A DNA stretch of 14,687 nt from JADGHE01 sp035716025 (GCA_035716025.1 DASTKH010000068.1:1-14687), one strand, 5' to 3'; numbered from the stretch's first letter, positions 1-6,988 are shown. Translations and numbers: made by a program. Notes: a model not told the origin generated them from the letters alone.

Positions 1-2
1 AG

Positions 3-839
3 GATGGCGGTGACGACAACATTGCCGCGATCGGTCAGGTGGGCGACTCCAACGTCGCGGGCGTTTCGCAAACCGGCAACGACAACATCGCCGGCATCGG
101 CCAGTTCGCCAATTTCAGCAACGCCAACGTCACCCAGAACGGCGACGACAATCTCGTCCTTTTCGGGCAGTTCGGCGGCGGCAGCGCGCCGAACAGCAAC
201 CTGCTGAACAGCACGCAGACGGGCAACAACAACCGGCTCTGGGGTTACCAGTCCGGCGACAACAACGTGATCGGCAACACGCAGACGGGCGGGGCCTATG
301 CTCTGATCATCCAGACCGGCAATGCCAACGGCCAGAACTGGATCAGCAATAACCAGAACGACAGTGAGGCCAATCTGACCCAGAACGGCGGCAACAATTC
401 GTTGAGCAACGTCCAGACGAACGGCGCCAATGTGACGGCCTCACAAACCAACACCGGCGGCGGCCTCAACCAGATCAACAACAACCAGGACGGCCCCGTT
501 ACCGCGAACCTTACGCAGAACGGCTTCCTGCTGACGATCAACAACACCCAATCGGGGTCCGGTTTCTCCACTCTGAGCCAGAGCGGCAACAATCACACCG
601 TCTCCGTCTCGCAGAACAACGGCGGAAGCATCACCTCGACGCAGACCGGCTCGTGGACGGTCGCCAACCTGACGCAGATTGGCTTCAACACCATCATCGG
701 CAGCCAGAACGGAACCGGCAGCGACGCGCTGACGCAGAACGTCGCCACCGTCCAGCAGGGCGTTGCCGGCCCGAGCACCGGCAACACCGCAAGCTATAGC
801 CAGACCGGCTCCGGCCATGCGGTGGTGATCAAGCAATAG
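3..839 (+). CDS. Long curlin-repeat protein (CsgA-like), 5' end outside window
   Basis: The frame is open from base 3 and begins mid-repeat (GDDNIAAIGQVGDSNVAG), so the start codon and signal peptide lie upstream. The visible 278 residues are a chain of roughly 11-residue half-repeats of the form Q-x-G-x-x-N-x5, rich in Gln, Asn, Gly, Ser and Thr and poor in charged residues. This is the curlin signature, in which each half-repeat forms one strand of a stacked beta-solenoid amyloid. The protein would be a secreted extracellular fibre subunit exported through CsgG. The last two half-repeats end QTGSGHAVVIKQ, matching the C-terminal cap of the three paralogues downstream. A QTG-S-W motif near residue 213 is also shared with the next gene (QTGTWSTALL). 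Assignment to the curlin superfamily is firm; whether it is the major or a minor subunit cannot be told. Confidence 0.88.
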   Translation, partial: DGGDDNIAAIGQVGDSNVAGVSQTGNDNIAGIGQFANFSNANVTQNGDDNLVLFGQFGGGSAPNSNLLNSTQTGNNNRLWGYQSGDNNVIGNTQTGGAYALIIQTGNANGQNWISNNQNDSEANLTQNGGNNSLSNVQTNGANVTASQTNTGGGLNQINNNQDGPVTANLTQNGFLLTINNTQSGSGFSTLSQSGNNHTVSVSQNNGGSITSTQTGSWTVANLTQIGFNTIIGSQNGTGSDALTQNVATVQQGVAGPSTGNTASYSQTGSGHAVVIKQ

Positions 840-850
840 AGCATGCTGAC

Positions 851-883
851 CGCGCGCCGGCGGCGTAAGGCGTCCGGCGCGCG
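851..883 (+). terminator. GC-rich hairpin between curlin genes 1 and 2
   Basis: A perfect 10-bp inverted repeat (CGCGCGCCGG at 851-860, CCGGCGCGCG at 874-883) with a 13-nt loop lies 12 bp after the first curlin stop codon. There is no T-run behind it, so it is more likely an mRNA-stabilising or attenuating hairpin than a strong intrinsic terminator. It could set different expression levels for the tandem curlin genes. Confidence 0.35.
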
Positions 884-955
884 TCCACCCCACGAGGCCG
901 ACGTCGTTTCATTTCGGGTCCGCGCGGCGCGAGGACCGACAAGGAGAAAAATTCC

Positions 956-2251
956 ATGCGAAAACTGTTGCTGACGAGCGCGAGCCTGCTCGCCATCGGC
1001 GCAACCGGCGCGCTCGCGGCCGGTTCTTCGACCTATATCGAGCAGACCGGCACCGGCCAGCAGGCGGTCATTGACCAAACCGCCGCCACCAACAGCACCG
1101 TCGGCTCCGCCGCGCACCCCTTCATTCAGCAGGACGGATCGGGTTCCGGCGGCAATGTGCTGTCGATCACGCAGGGCGGAACGAACAACAGCGTCCAGGG
1201 CCAGGCACTCTGGCCGTATACGGCCGGCCCTGAACTCGTGGGTCAGGCAGGCACCAACAATCACCTGACGATCCTTCAGACCGGCACCAACGGCACGATC
1301 ACCAGCCATCAGAGAGGCGACAACAACGGCGTGACCGCGGGCTCGATCGTCCAGGGCGCCGGCGATACCCAGACGGTCCATCTCATCGAACAAGGTAACG
1401 ACAACGCCTTCACGATCTCGCAGGACGGCGCGGGAAATCCGGGCGCACTCTATAACGGCATTACGCTCCAGCAGTCCTCGAGCAACAACGTTGCCACGAT
1501 CTCCCAGAGCGGTGCCGGTCTCGGCATCACGTCCTACCAATACGGCGGCTGGAACGTGCTCAGCAGCGCACAGACCGGCAGCTCCAACAGCGTGGTGACG
1601 AAGCAAAGCAATACCGCACCGAGCGTCGCGAGCACGAACACGATTTCGAGCCTGCAGAGCGGCGACCACAACCGCGCCTGGATCGGCCAGACCCCGGCGG
1701 TCACAACCTCGACGGGCCAGTTCGGCACGCTGCTCACGATCATCAACAATCAGTCCGGCAGCACGAACCGGTTCTATGTGCTCGAGCAGACGGGCAGCAG
1801 CAATTCCATCAACAACACGCAGAGCGGCTCGGCCAACACCGCGACCGTCAACACGCAAGGCGGCGGCGCCGGCAATTTCATCACCAACCAGCAGCTCGGC
1901 GCGAACGGCACGGCCACGTTCGACCAGACGGGCAACAACAACAGCGCCTCCCTGCTGCAGCAGAGCGGCACCGCCGGAAACACCGCCACTCTCAATCAGA
2001 ACGGCGGCTTCAACACGGTCTCGGCCTATCAGTACGGCTCGAACAACAACGTCCAATCTACGCAGACCGGAACTTGGTCGACCGCCCTGCTCGTCCAGAA
2101 CGGCAACAACAACCAGATCGTCGGCGCGCAGACGGGAAGCGGAGGCGCGATCGGCCAGCAGAATTCGGCGGCCGTCACGCAGAACTCCAACGGCAACGTG
2201 GCGAATTACACGCAGGTCGGGCTCGGCAATTCCGTCTCGATCAGCCAATGA
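956..2251 (+). CDS. Long curlin-repeat protein (CsgA-like), 431 aa
   Basis: An AAGGAG site at 941-946 sits 9 bp before the ATG. The N-terminus is a Sec signal peptide (basic MRK, hydrophobic core, likely cleavage after ALA at residue 21, mature AGSS). An N-terminal cap follows with P55-F56 and GSGSGGN at 61-67, then more than 20 Q-x-G-x-x-N half-repeats of about 11 residues running to the end, closing with QVGLGNSVSISQ. At 431 aa it is almost three times E. coli CsgA, so a monomer could form an unusually long solenoid. Expected role: an extracellular amyloid subunit exported by the CsgG pore encoded downstream. It lies 116 bp after the previous curlin gene and 161 bp before the next. Fibre formation and subunit role are inferred from the repeat pattern and the csgF/csgG context. 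Confidence 0.9.
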   Translation: MRKLLLTSASLLAIGATGALAAGSSTYIEQTGTGQQAVIDQTAATNSTVGSAAHPFIQQDGSGSGGNVLSITQGGTNNSVQGQALWPYTAGPELVGQAGTNNHLTILQTGTNGTITSHQRGDNNGVTAGSIVQGAGDTQTVHLIEQGNDNAFTISQDGAGNPGALYNGITLQQSSSNNVATISQSGAGLGITSYQYGGWNVLSSAQTGSSNSVVTKQSNTAPSVASTNTISSLQSGDHNRAWIGQTPAVTTSTGQFGTLLTIINNQSGSTNRFYVLEQTGSSNSINNTQSGSANTATVNTQGGGAGNFITNQQLGANGTATFDQTGNNNSASLLQQSGTAGNTATLNQNGGFNTVSAYQYGSNNNVQSTQTGTWSTALLVQNGNNNQIVGAQTGSGGAIGQQNSAAVTQNSNGNVANYTQVGLGNSVSISQ

Positions 2252-2257
2252 TCAGCG

Positions 2258-2283
2258 TGCGGCGGGGCCCTCGTCCCGCCGCA
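2258..2283 (+). terminator. Terminator-like hairpin after curlin gene 2
   Basis: TGCGGCGGG (2258-2266) pairs with CCCGCCGCA (2275-2283) starting 7 bp after the stop codon. A C-G pair and a G-T pair can extend it inward to a 4-nt loop. Only a TTT follows, so termination is probably partial. With the hairpin at 851-883 this makes two of the curlin-to-curlin gaps structured. Confidence 0.4.
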
Positions 2284-2412
2284 TTTCAAGGGCGTGAGTT
2301 GTCTTGCGCGCCCGGTTGACAGTCCACTCCGGCCGGCTGCGGCCGGAAGCCTGCTGAAGGCGGCGTGTGCGCGAGGCGCCGCCGCCGGATGCCGGCACCA
2401 AGGGTGCGACGC

Positions 2413-3669
2413 ATGCAAAGGCTGGCGATCGCGGCGATCGTCATGTCGGCGGCGGCTCTTGCCGCGCCGGCGCTGGCGGCCGGTTCTTCTTCCTTCTTCA
2501 CGCAGATCGGCACCGGCAATATCGGCGACGTCGACCAGAGCGCGGCAACGCAGGGCCAGGTCGGCACGCCGAGCAACCCGTTCCTGCAGCAGAACGGCAG
2601 CGGCCGCGGCGGCAACCAGATCACGATCATACAGGGCGGAACGCGCGAATTCGTCGGGGGCGTCACCACCGGCCTTGCGCCCACCGTGCCGGCCGTCGGC
2701 CAGTCCGGCACCGCGAACCAGGCGACCGTGCGTCAGGCGGGCACCGACGACAGCGTCACGCTGAGCCAAGTGGGCGACCACAACGGACACTTCCCCGGCG
2801 CGGTGCACACGATCGAGCAAGGCGCGGACGCGAACGCAAACAGCATCGTGCTGACGCAGCTCGGCGTCGAGAACGACTTCAGCCTGTTCCAGAACGGCGG
2901 CGCACGCAACAGCGCGAGCGTGCTGCAATCCGGCCGCCGCAACCGCGCCCAGTCGCATCAGCACGGCGAACGGCTGGCTGCGAACATGACCCAGTTGAAT
3001 GCTTTCAACGTCACGAGCAGCTACCAGGCCGGCGCGGCGCATCGGCTCTCGGTCGCTCAGGACAACGGGCCGGCGGGCCTCGGCAACAACGTCTCCAATG
3101 CGCAATCCGGTTTCGAGAACAGCGCCTCGGTGCTGTCGCAGAAGACGACCGGCGGCGGCACCAACCAGGTTTTCAATCTGCAGACCGGATCCAACAACAT
3201 CGTCACCGTCACGGCGCAGACCAACGACGCAACCGGCACGAACGAAATCTCGAGCAAGCAGTCGATCGCCAGCAACATCGCCGCCGCGATGCAGACCGGC
3301 GCGCTGTTGCACATCGACAACCGCCAGGACGGTTTCGGGGGGCTCGCGATTTTCAACCAGAGCGGCACGGGCAGCCGGGCGCGGCTCGTGCAATCCGCGG
3401 GCTCGGGCCCCGGCAACATCGCCGAGGTCCAGCAGTTCGGCCACGAGAATACCTTCGAGGCGGCGCAGGCGGCCCACGGCAACAGCCTGAAGTCGCACCA
3501 GTCCGGAAGCTTCTTGACCGCGGCCTTCGTGCAGAGCGGCCCGAGCAACCGTATCGAGGCAAGCCAAGCCGGCTTCCGCCACGCCGCCTTCGTGACGCAG
3601 GGAAGCGGCGGCAACGTCGCGGGCTTTACGCAGACCGGCGAAAGCCACCTGCTGACCATCCGGCAATAG
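2413..3669 (+). CDS. Long curlin-repeat protein (CsgA-like), 418 aa
   Basis: I place the start at ATG 2413 because AAGGG (2400-2404) lies 8 bp upstream and the protein then begins with a normal signal peptide (MQRLAIAAIVMSAAALAAPALA, likely cleavage after residue 22). GTG 2365 and ATG 2389 are in-frame alternatives that only add an arginine-rich extension. The mature protein opens AGSSSFFTQIGTGN, close to the AGSSTYIEQTGTG of the preceding gene, then has P56-F57 and NGSGRGGN (61-68). Curlin half-repeats follow to the C-terminal cap QTGESHLLTIRQ. It has more Arg and His in its turns than curlin 2. Probable secreted amyloid subunit and paralogue of its neighbours; its particular role is unknown. 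Confidence 0.88.
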   Translation: MQRLAIAAIVMSAAALAAPALAAGSSSFFTQIGTGNIGDVDQSAATQGQVGTPSNPFLQQNGSGRGGNQITIIQGGTREFVGGVTTGLAPTVPAVGQSGTANQATVRQAGTDDSVTLSQVGDHNGHFPGAVHTIEQGADANANSIVLTQLGVENDFSLFQNGGARNSASVLQSGRRNRAQSHQHGERLAANMTQLNAFNVTSSYQAGAAHRLSVAQDNGPAGLGNNVSNAQSGFENSASVLSQKTTGGGTNQVFNLQTGSNNIVTVTAQTNDATGTNEISSKQSIASNIAAAMQTGALLHIDNRQDGFGGLAIFNQSGTGSRARLVQSAGSGPGNIAEVQQFGHENTFEAAQAAHGNSLKSHQSGSFLTAAFVQSGPSNRIEASQAGFRHAAFVTQGSGGNVAGFTQTGESHLLTIRQ

Positions 3670-3699
3670 CCGTGCAGGCCGTCCGCCCGGCCCTCACCG

Positions 3700-3717
3700 G
3701 CCGCCCTCCCCGGCGGC
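3700..3717 (+). terminator. Weak hairpin in the curlin 3-4 gap
   Basis: GCCGCC (3700-3705) and GGCGGC (3712-3717) form a 6-bp stem with a 6-nt loop, 31 bp after the curlin 3 stop. It lacks a T-run. The rest of the 156-bp gap is GC-rich apart from a more AT-rich stretch around 3737-3775, which could hold a promoter for the downstream genes, but I cannot assign -35/-10 boxes. Confidence 0.2.
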
Positions 3718-3825
3718 ACGCGCGGCCATAGGCCTTCGGTAAAATTCGAAGCAAAGTTCTAAGCCGGCTTTTGCGGCCGCCGGTGCAGTCTCCGCTCCCG
3801 CAAGTTTGGGAAGGGGGCCGGCACC

Positions 3826-4662
3826 ATGATGCGGCGAACCGTCATCGCGTGCGCAGCAGCCGCCAGTCTGGGCGCGAGCGCGCATGCCTCCATGATCTCG
3901 ATCCACGCGGTCAAATCCGGCGACGCGCAGGACTTCGTCGCCTTCCAGGGGGGCTCCGGCAACGTGATCGGCCTGCCCGAAGCCCCTTTCCGACAGGAGA
4001 ACGGTGCAGGCAGCGGCGGCAACGCAATCGCGATCGTGCAGAGCGGCACGGGCAACGCCTTCGGCACCTCGCCGGCCGGCGCGTTCCAGTCAGGAACCGG
4101 CAACGCCGCGCGCATCCTCCAAGCCGGCAGCGGCAGCCGCGCCGATCTGCGGCAGACCGGCGCCTTCAACGGCGCGCGCGACGGCACGCTGCGGCAAGAG
4201 GCCTCGGACAGCCGCGCGGAGATCGTCGAGACGGGCCTCTCCAACGGCTTCCGAGTCGCCCAGGAGGGCGCCGGCCACGCGCTCGCGCTGGTTCAGGAGG
4301 GAGCCGGACATTTTGCGGTGCTGTTGCAGCGCGGCCGTGGGCTCGACGCGTCCGTGAAACAAAGCGGCGACGGCCATAACGCCGAGGTCGCGCAAGACGG
4401 GGCCGGAAACGCTCTGAAAGCATTGCAGACCGGCAGCAGCCACGTGCTCGCGGTCAAGCAGGCCGGCGCCGCAAATTATGCATATTCGCAACAAAGCGGC
4501 GTCGGACATTTCGCAATATTGACTCAAATCGGCTCAGGCAACTACATTTCCGGGGAACAAAGCGGGGATCGCAACCAAGCGATCATTACGCAAAACAGCA
4601 ACGCGAACACCGTCGTTTACAATCAGGCGGGTTCGCAAAATGTCCTGCGGGTGCGCCAATGA
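3826..4662 (+). CDS. Curlin-repeat protein with charged repeats, 278 aa
   Basis: A GGGAAGGGGG site (3808-3817) precedes ATG 3826 by 8 bp; an in-frame ATG follows immediately. The signal peptide is residues 1-21 (likely cleavage after AHA). The N-terminal cap is shared with curlins 2 and 3 (P54-F55, NGAGSGGN at 59-66). The half-repeats then become unusually charged (for example QEGAGHALALVQEGAGHFAVLLQRG is two and a half units), with many Glu, Asp, Arg, Lys and His residues, unlike the neutral Q/N-rich upstream paralogues. The protein ends QAGSQNVLRVRQ, the family cap. Charged residues slow aggregation in studied curlins, so this may be a minor, nucleating or fibre-modulating subunit; that is inference. 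The last 60 codons are richer in A+T and use CAA for 8 of 9 Gln, against 4 of 15 before, suggesting a mosaic gene. Confidence 0.85.
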   Translation: MMRRTVIACAAAASLGASAHASMISIHAVKSGDAQDFVAFQGGSGNVIGLPEAPFRQENGAGSGGNAIAIVQSGTGNAFGTSPAGAFQSGTGNAARILQAGSGSRADLRQTGAFNGARDGTLRQEASDSRAEIVETGLSNGFRVAQEGAGHALALVQEGAGHFAVLLQRGRGLDASVKQSGDGHNAEVAQDGAGNALKALQTGSSHVLAVKQAGAANYAYSQQSGVGHFAILTQIGSGNYISGEQSGDRNQAIITQNSNANTVVYNQAGSQNVLRVRQ

Positions 4663-4702
4663 GAGGCGGGCGCGCCGTGGGGCGGACAGGAACCACGTCG
4701 GA

Positions 4703-5029
4703 ATGGCTGCGGTCGATCAGCCTGCGCCGCCCTTCGTCTGTACCGTCGTGCGCGAAGAGAGCGGCGGCCACGTGCTCTTGCGCGGCCGGCTCGTCTCGCG
4801 CGAGGACGTGCGGGGAACCTACAGCTTCCGCATAACGCGCTCGGGCCCCTCCGGCACCTCCGCCGTCTCGCAGGGCGGCCCCTTCGTTTCGCACGCCAAC
4901 ACCGAGACCTATGTGGGCTCGGCCCAATTCAACGCCGATCCGCGCGCGCAACTGCATGCGGAGCTCACACTCCGCGTGGATTCGCGCACCTACCAATGCG
5001 GTTCGCAGCCTTCGGAGGGCGGACAATGA
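4703..5029 (+). CDS. csgH: CsgH-like curli chaperone / amyloid inhibitor
   Basis: The 108-residue product has the CsgH layout: an N-terminal Cys13, a run of beta strands with GTYSFRITRSG (39-49) and VSQGGPF (55-61), and a C-terminal RTYQC ending at Cys99, so Cys13 and Cys99 could form a disulfide. Known CsgH is a small periplasmic beta-sandwich that keeps CsgA soluble, the alphaproteobacterial counterpart of CsgC. The context fits: it sits between a curlin gene and a short curlin gene, and its TGA overlaps the next ATG. The start is uncertain. ATG 4703 has a weak ACAGGA about 11 bp upstream; in-frame ATG 4640 would add 21 residues, overlap curlin 4 and be arginine-rich. Neither version has a recognisable signal peptide, which is odd for a periplasmic chaperone. 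Confidence 0.8.
   Translation: MAAVDQPAPPFVCTVVREESGGHVLLRGRLVSREDVRGTYSFRITRSGPSGTSAVSQGGPFVSHANTETYVGSAQFNADPRAQLHAELTLRVDSRTYQCGSQPSEGGQ
5014..5019 (+). promoter_or_regulatory. Ribosome binding site fixing the short-curlin start
   Basis: GGAGGG lies 6 bp before ATG 5026, inside the last codons of csgH. The ATG overlaps the csgH stop as ATGA, implying translational coupling. This favours 5026 over the in-frame ATG at 4996, which has no comparable site. Confidence 0.6.
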
Positions 5030-5535
5030 CGATGCATGCGCTCGGCGGTTGGAAGCAGGGCCTGCCGGCTGCGCTGCTCGGCGCGCTCCTCATCGCCGCA
5101 GGAGTGGAGAGGGGCCAAGCGCAGGACATGAGCGTGCTCACCGATCTCTCTCAATTCCTGCTGCATCATTCACCCCCCTCGCCTCCCTCGCCTCCGTCGG
5201 GGCCCACGACGCCCGGCGGAAACGTCTCGTCCGTGACGCAGTTCGGCGCCAACAATTCCGCCTCGGTCAACGTCGAACATTTTTCCGGGAACGTGACTTT
5301 CCAGCTACAGTTCGGAAAGAACAATGTTTCGACGATCGAGGCGATCGGCAATTTCAACACCCTCACCGCGATACAGTTCGGGTTTCACAACAATTCGAAT
5401 ATTGCGGCGACGGGAAACAACAACAATTTCAAGACGGTTCAGGTTGGCAGCCACCTCTCCTACGATTTGACCACGACGCGAAACAACAGCGCCATATCGG
5501 TGTTTCAGACCAATTTCGGCACTGCAAAATATTAG
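5026..5535 (+). CDS. Short curlin-like protein with proline-rich linker (CsgB-like candidate)
   Basis: The 169-residue product starts at an ATG overlapping the csgH stop. It has a signal peptide (about 1-32, hydrophobic AALLGALLIAA, cleavage near GQA-QD), a short helical-looking stretch with DLSQFLLHH, a proline-rich linker (PPSPPSPPSGPTTPGG, 50-65), and about 100 residues of curlin-type units such as QFGANNSASVNV, QFGKNNVSTIEAIGNFN and QFGFHNNSNIAATGNNN. It ends QTNFGTAKY, without the terminal Gln cap of the long paralogues. It is close to E. coli CsgA and CsgB in length. Position after csgH and before csgF suggests a minor curlin or nucleator, possibly surface-anchored by its N-terminal region; this is inference. 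It is richer in A+T than most of the locus. Confidence 0.8.
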   Translation: MTMHALGGWKQGLPAALLGALLIAAGVERGQAQDMSVLTDLSQFLLHHSPPSPPSPPSGPTTPGGNVSSVTQFGANNSASVNVEHFSGNVTFQLQFGKNNVSTIEAIGNFNTLTAIQFGFHNNSNIAATGNNNNFKTVQVGSHLSYDLTTTRNNSAISVFQTNFGTAKY

Positions 5536-5626
5536 AAGTCATCAACACTTCGACAACGCGTAAAAATTGCAAACAATCGGTCGAGTCTGTAATTTTGCGG
5601 CCAAGAAAAATTCTTCGGGGGCCGTC

Positions 5627-6067
5627 ATGTCCGTCGTGTCTGCGAGCAACGTGAAGCGGCTTGTCGCGGGCTTTGCGCTCGCCGCCATCACAAGCCCTGC
5701 CCTTGCGGGCAACCTCATCTATACGCCGACGAATCCGGCCTTCGGAGGCAGTCCCGGCAACGCCGCGTTCCTGCTCAATCAGGCCTCGGCGCAGAATCAG
5801 CACCTGCCCTCGCCCACGACGGGCCCGGGCGGGGGAAGCTCGTCGCTAACACCCGGTCAGATCTTCGCACAGCAGCTGCAAAGCCAATTGCTGAGCTCGT
5901 TCGCCAACCAGATTACGCAGGCGATCTTCGGCCCGAACGCACAGACGGCCGGCACTTTCAGCTTCGGTGCAACGACGATCCAGTTCGCGCGCGTCGGCAA
6001 CGACATCAACATCACGATCAACGATGGGCAGACGATCACCAATATCGTCGTGCCCGCCGCGCCGTAA
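5627..6067 (+). CDS. csgF: Curli assembly protein CsgF
   Basis: ATG 5627 is chosen because it gives a 146-residue protein (E. coli CsgF is 138) with a clear signal peptide cleaved after ALA at residue 27; the in-frame ATG 5567 only adds a non-conserved leader. The first 30 mature residues carry the diagnostic CsgF N-terminus, including NPAFGGSPGNAAFLLNQ and ending SAQN, at the same spacing as E. coli CsgF. In the known CsgG:CsgF structure this segment inserts into the CsgG barrel and forms a second constriction, while the rest is exposed and links secretion to nucleation. A Gly/Ser/Pro linker (61-75), a helical SQLLSSFANQITQAIF region (86-101) and a beta C-terminus (110-143) follow. It precedes csgG by 24 bp. 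A relatively AT-rich 91-bp gap separates it from the short curlin gene. Confidence 0.95.
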   Translation: MSVVSASNVKRLVAGFALAAITSPALAGNLIYTPTNPAFGGSPGNAAFLLNQASAQNQHLPSPTTGPGGGSSSLTPGQIFAQQLQSQLLSSFANQITQAIFGPNAQTAGTFSFGATTIQFARVGNDINITINDGQTITNIVVPAAP

Positions 6068-6091
6068 CTGCTGGTCCCGGGGGCGTTTTCG

Positions 6092-6988
6092 ATGCAGGTG
6101 CCTGGTTGGGCGGCCGCTGTCTTTTTGCTGTCATTGCCATGGGGGCTGACCGGATGCGCGCCGGGCGTCAGGGAACCGCTGGAGCAGGCGCCCGTCGTCA
6201 CGCCGCCTTCGCCCACGGCGATTGATCTTGAAACCCTTCCGCCGCCGCGCCGCAGGATCGACATCGCCGTCTATCAGTTTCCCGACCTCACCGGGAAGAA
6301 TGAGCCGAACGAGCTTGTGGCCGTCTTCTCGCGCGCCGTCACGCAGGGCGGCACGGCCTTCGTGGTGGACGCACTGCGCCGCGCGGGCAAGGGGCGGTGG
6401 TTCACCGTCGTCGAACGGACCGGGCTCACCAGTCTTCTGCAGGAGCGTCAGCTCATCACAGCGACGCGCAAGGAAATCGACCCGGAGAACGCCAAGCCCC
6501 TCCCCCCGCTGCGCTTTGCCGGCCTTCTGGTCGAGGGCGGCATCATCGGTTTCGACGCCAATGTCGTGACCGGCGGCATCGGCGCCAATTATCTCGGCAT
6601 CGGCGCGGATGCGAAATACCGCCGCGACACGGTGACCGTGGGCATGCGCATCGTCTCGGTGCAAACCGGAGAGGTGCTGACGAGCGTCACGACCACCAAG
6701 ACCATCTATTCCGTCGGTCTGCAGGGCAACGTCTTCCGCTACGTCTCGCTGAACAAGCTCCTGCAGGCGGAGGCCGGCTTCACGCGCAACGAACCGACTC
6801 AGCTCGCGGTCCGGCAGGCGATCGACCTTGCGGTCTATGCAACGATCATCGAAGGTGCGCGCAAGGGCCTCTGGCAGTTCTCCGACCCCAGCGCGCAAGC
6901 CGTGCTGATCGAGAAATATTTGACCGAGGATAAGTTCGAGCCCCTGCCGCCGGAGCTGGCCACGCCCGTTGTCGCCGTGCAGGGCTGA
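6092..6988 (+). CDS. csgG: Curli secretion channel lipoprotein CsgG
   Basis: The 298-residue product has a lipoprotein signal with lipobox L19-T-G-C22, so Cys22 would be lipidated and anchored in the outer membrane. Downstream is the CsgG fold: RIDIAVYQFPDLTG (55-68), the FTVVERTGLTSLLQERQ segment, GGIIGFDANVVTGGIGANY and GIGADAKYRRD, and the C-terminal GLWQF region, all collinear with E. coli CsgG (277 aa). Known CsgG forms a nonameric pore through which curlins leave the periplasm. The constriction-loop region reads NEPNELVAVFS (70-80). Phe79 aligns with the E. coli eyelet Phe56, but the Tyr51 and Asn55 positions appear replaced and there is one extra residue. A GGGGG site at 6079-6083 precedes the ATG by 8 bp. 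It is in an operon-like row with csgF and the transglycosylase gene. Confidence 0.96.
   Translation: MQVPGWAAAVFLLSLPWGLTGCAPGVREPLEQAPVVTPPSPTAIDLETLPPPRRRIDIAVYQFPDLTGKNEPNELVAVFSRAVTQGGTAFVVDALRRAGKGRWFTVVERTGLTSLLQERQLITATRKEIDPENAKPLPPLRFAGLLVEGGIIGFDANVVTGGIGANYLGIGADAKYRRDTVTVGMRIVSVQTGEVLTSVTTTKTIYSVGLQGNVFRYVSLNKLLQAEAGFTRNEPTQLAVRQAIDLAVYATIIEGARKGLWQFSDPSAQAVLIEKYLTEDKFEPLPPELATPVVAVQG

Noticed and set aside
39..41. GTG as start of the first curlin gene
   Set aside because: The frame is open to base 3 and already encodes curlin repeats upstream, so the gene begins before the window.
794..2248. 484-aa open frame antisense to curlin gene 2
   Set aside because: It is a shadow of the GC-rich curlin repeats: low-complexity Arg/Ala/Val sequence, no ribosome site, no family resemblance.
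2206..3666. 486-aa open frame antisense to curlin gene 3
   Set aside because: Same reason; the sense strand has signal peptide, ribosome site and curlin repeats, the antisense has none.
1..4662. Possible CRISPR or satellite repeats in the curlin region
   Set aside because: The periodicity is a 33-bp (11-codon) protein repeat with degenerate DNA, not identical repeats separated by unique spacers.
5614..5626. AAGAA-AAA-TTCTT mini-inverted repeat before csgF
   Set aside because: Five A/T pairs around a three-base loop are too weak to be a credible terminator or operator.
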